Shown here: positions 5,469-5,515 of the stretch, in pieces
How positions within the stretch are numbered: position 1 is the first letter of the stretch
How the letters are laid out: every line of letters starts with the position of its first letter
DNA from: Methanomicrobiales archaeon
GTDB lineage: Archaea > Halobacteriota > Methanomicrobia > Methanomicrobiales > JACTUA01
Direction of reading: 5' to 3'
DNA: 5,515 bases
Assembly (NCBI GenBank): GCA_028678885.1
Contig: JAJRCP010000126.1
Coordinates: forward strand, 1 to 5,515
Notes under the pieces: model-generated
Told to the model about the DNA's origin: nothing
What the model saw: the letters and a program-made list of their open reading frames with translations, nothing else
The model's database searches: none
Program-made: the position numbers and the translations under genes

Positions 5469-5515
5469 ATGGCAAAACCCGTCTTGATGGATTTTTATGC
5501 CGACTGGTGCGGACC
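5469..5515 (+). CDS. Thioredoxin family protein, N-terminal fragment (runs off the window)
   Basis: Fifteen full codons and two bases of the next are visible, reading MAKPVLMDFYADWCG and then CC, which must encode proline. The strand VLMDFYADWCGP is the typical thioredoxin beta strand leading into the redox-active WCGPC motif; the first active-site cysteine is C14 and the second lies just past the end. The very short segment before the motif, about 13 residues, fits the small thioredoxins or glutaredoxin-like proteins of methanogens rather than a secreted or fused form, since no signal peptide is present. Such proteins reduce disulfides in cytoplasmic targets, fed by thioredoxin reductase. 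It follows secD by about 260 bases and probably has its own promoter. Confidence 0.88.
   Translation, partial: MAKPVLMDFYADWCG

Overview
The window looks like a chromosomal piece of a methanogenic euryarchaeon, most likely of the Methanomicrobia/Methanomicrobiales type. Four things suggest this: an archaeal-length RtcB with archease; a small protein that I recognise as DUF2551-like, a family I know from methanogens; SecF encoded directly before SecD, as is common in euryarchaea; and AT-rich TATA/BRE-like promoter elements with oligo-T tracts behind the operons. The genus cannot be fixed from the sequence alone.

Layout. The left two thirds carry a minus-strand cluster, read right to left: a DUF2551-like winged-helix candidate (2653-2342), a 99-residue cysteine-motif protein of unknown function (2297-1998), archease (2008-1604) and the RNA ligase RtcB (1594-158). 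A good TATA box sits about 24 bases before the first gene, so its transcript is probably leaderless or nearly so. A T7 tract lies 22 bases beyond the rtcB stop. The last three genes are tightly packed: an 11-base overlap, then a 9-base gap in which the rtcB ribosome binding site shares bases with the archease stop codon. At the extreme left edge a further minus-strand gene appears to begin: a Shine-Dalgarno sequence and an ATG are visible, then the window ends.

A divergent intergenic region of about 200 bases separates this cluster from a plus-strand secF-secD operon (2857-5207), whose genes overlap by ATGA. Two oligo-T tracts follow secD. After a gene-poor gap of about 260 bases, a small thioredoxin starts at 5469 and runs off the right end within its active-site motif.

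How the genes work together. RtcB seals RNA ends carrying 2',3'-cyclic phosphate or 3'-phosphate and 5'-OH, as in tRNA splicing, and archease activates its guanylylation and allows multiple turnover. The two small upstream genes travel with this pair and are the least understood part of the window; a regulatory or accessory role is inference. SecF and SecD form the membrane complex that helps protein export through SecYEG. The two halves differ visibly in base composition: the RNA-ligase cluster is clearly more GC-rich than the secFD operon. I found no mobile element, CRISPR array, tRNA or rRNA gene.
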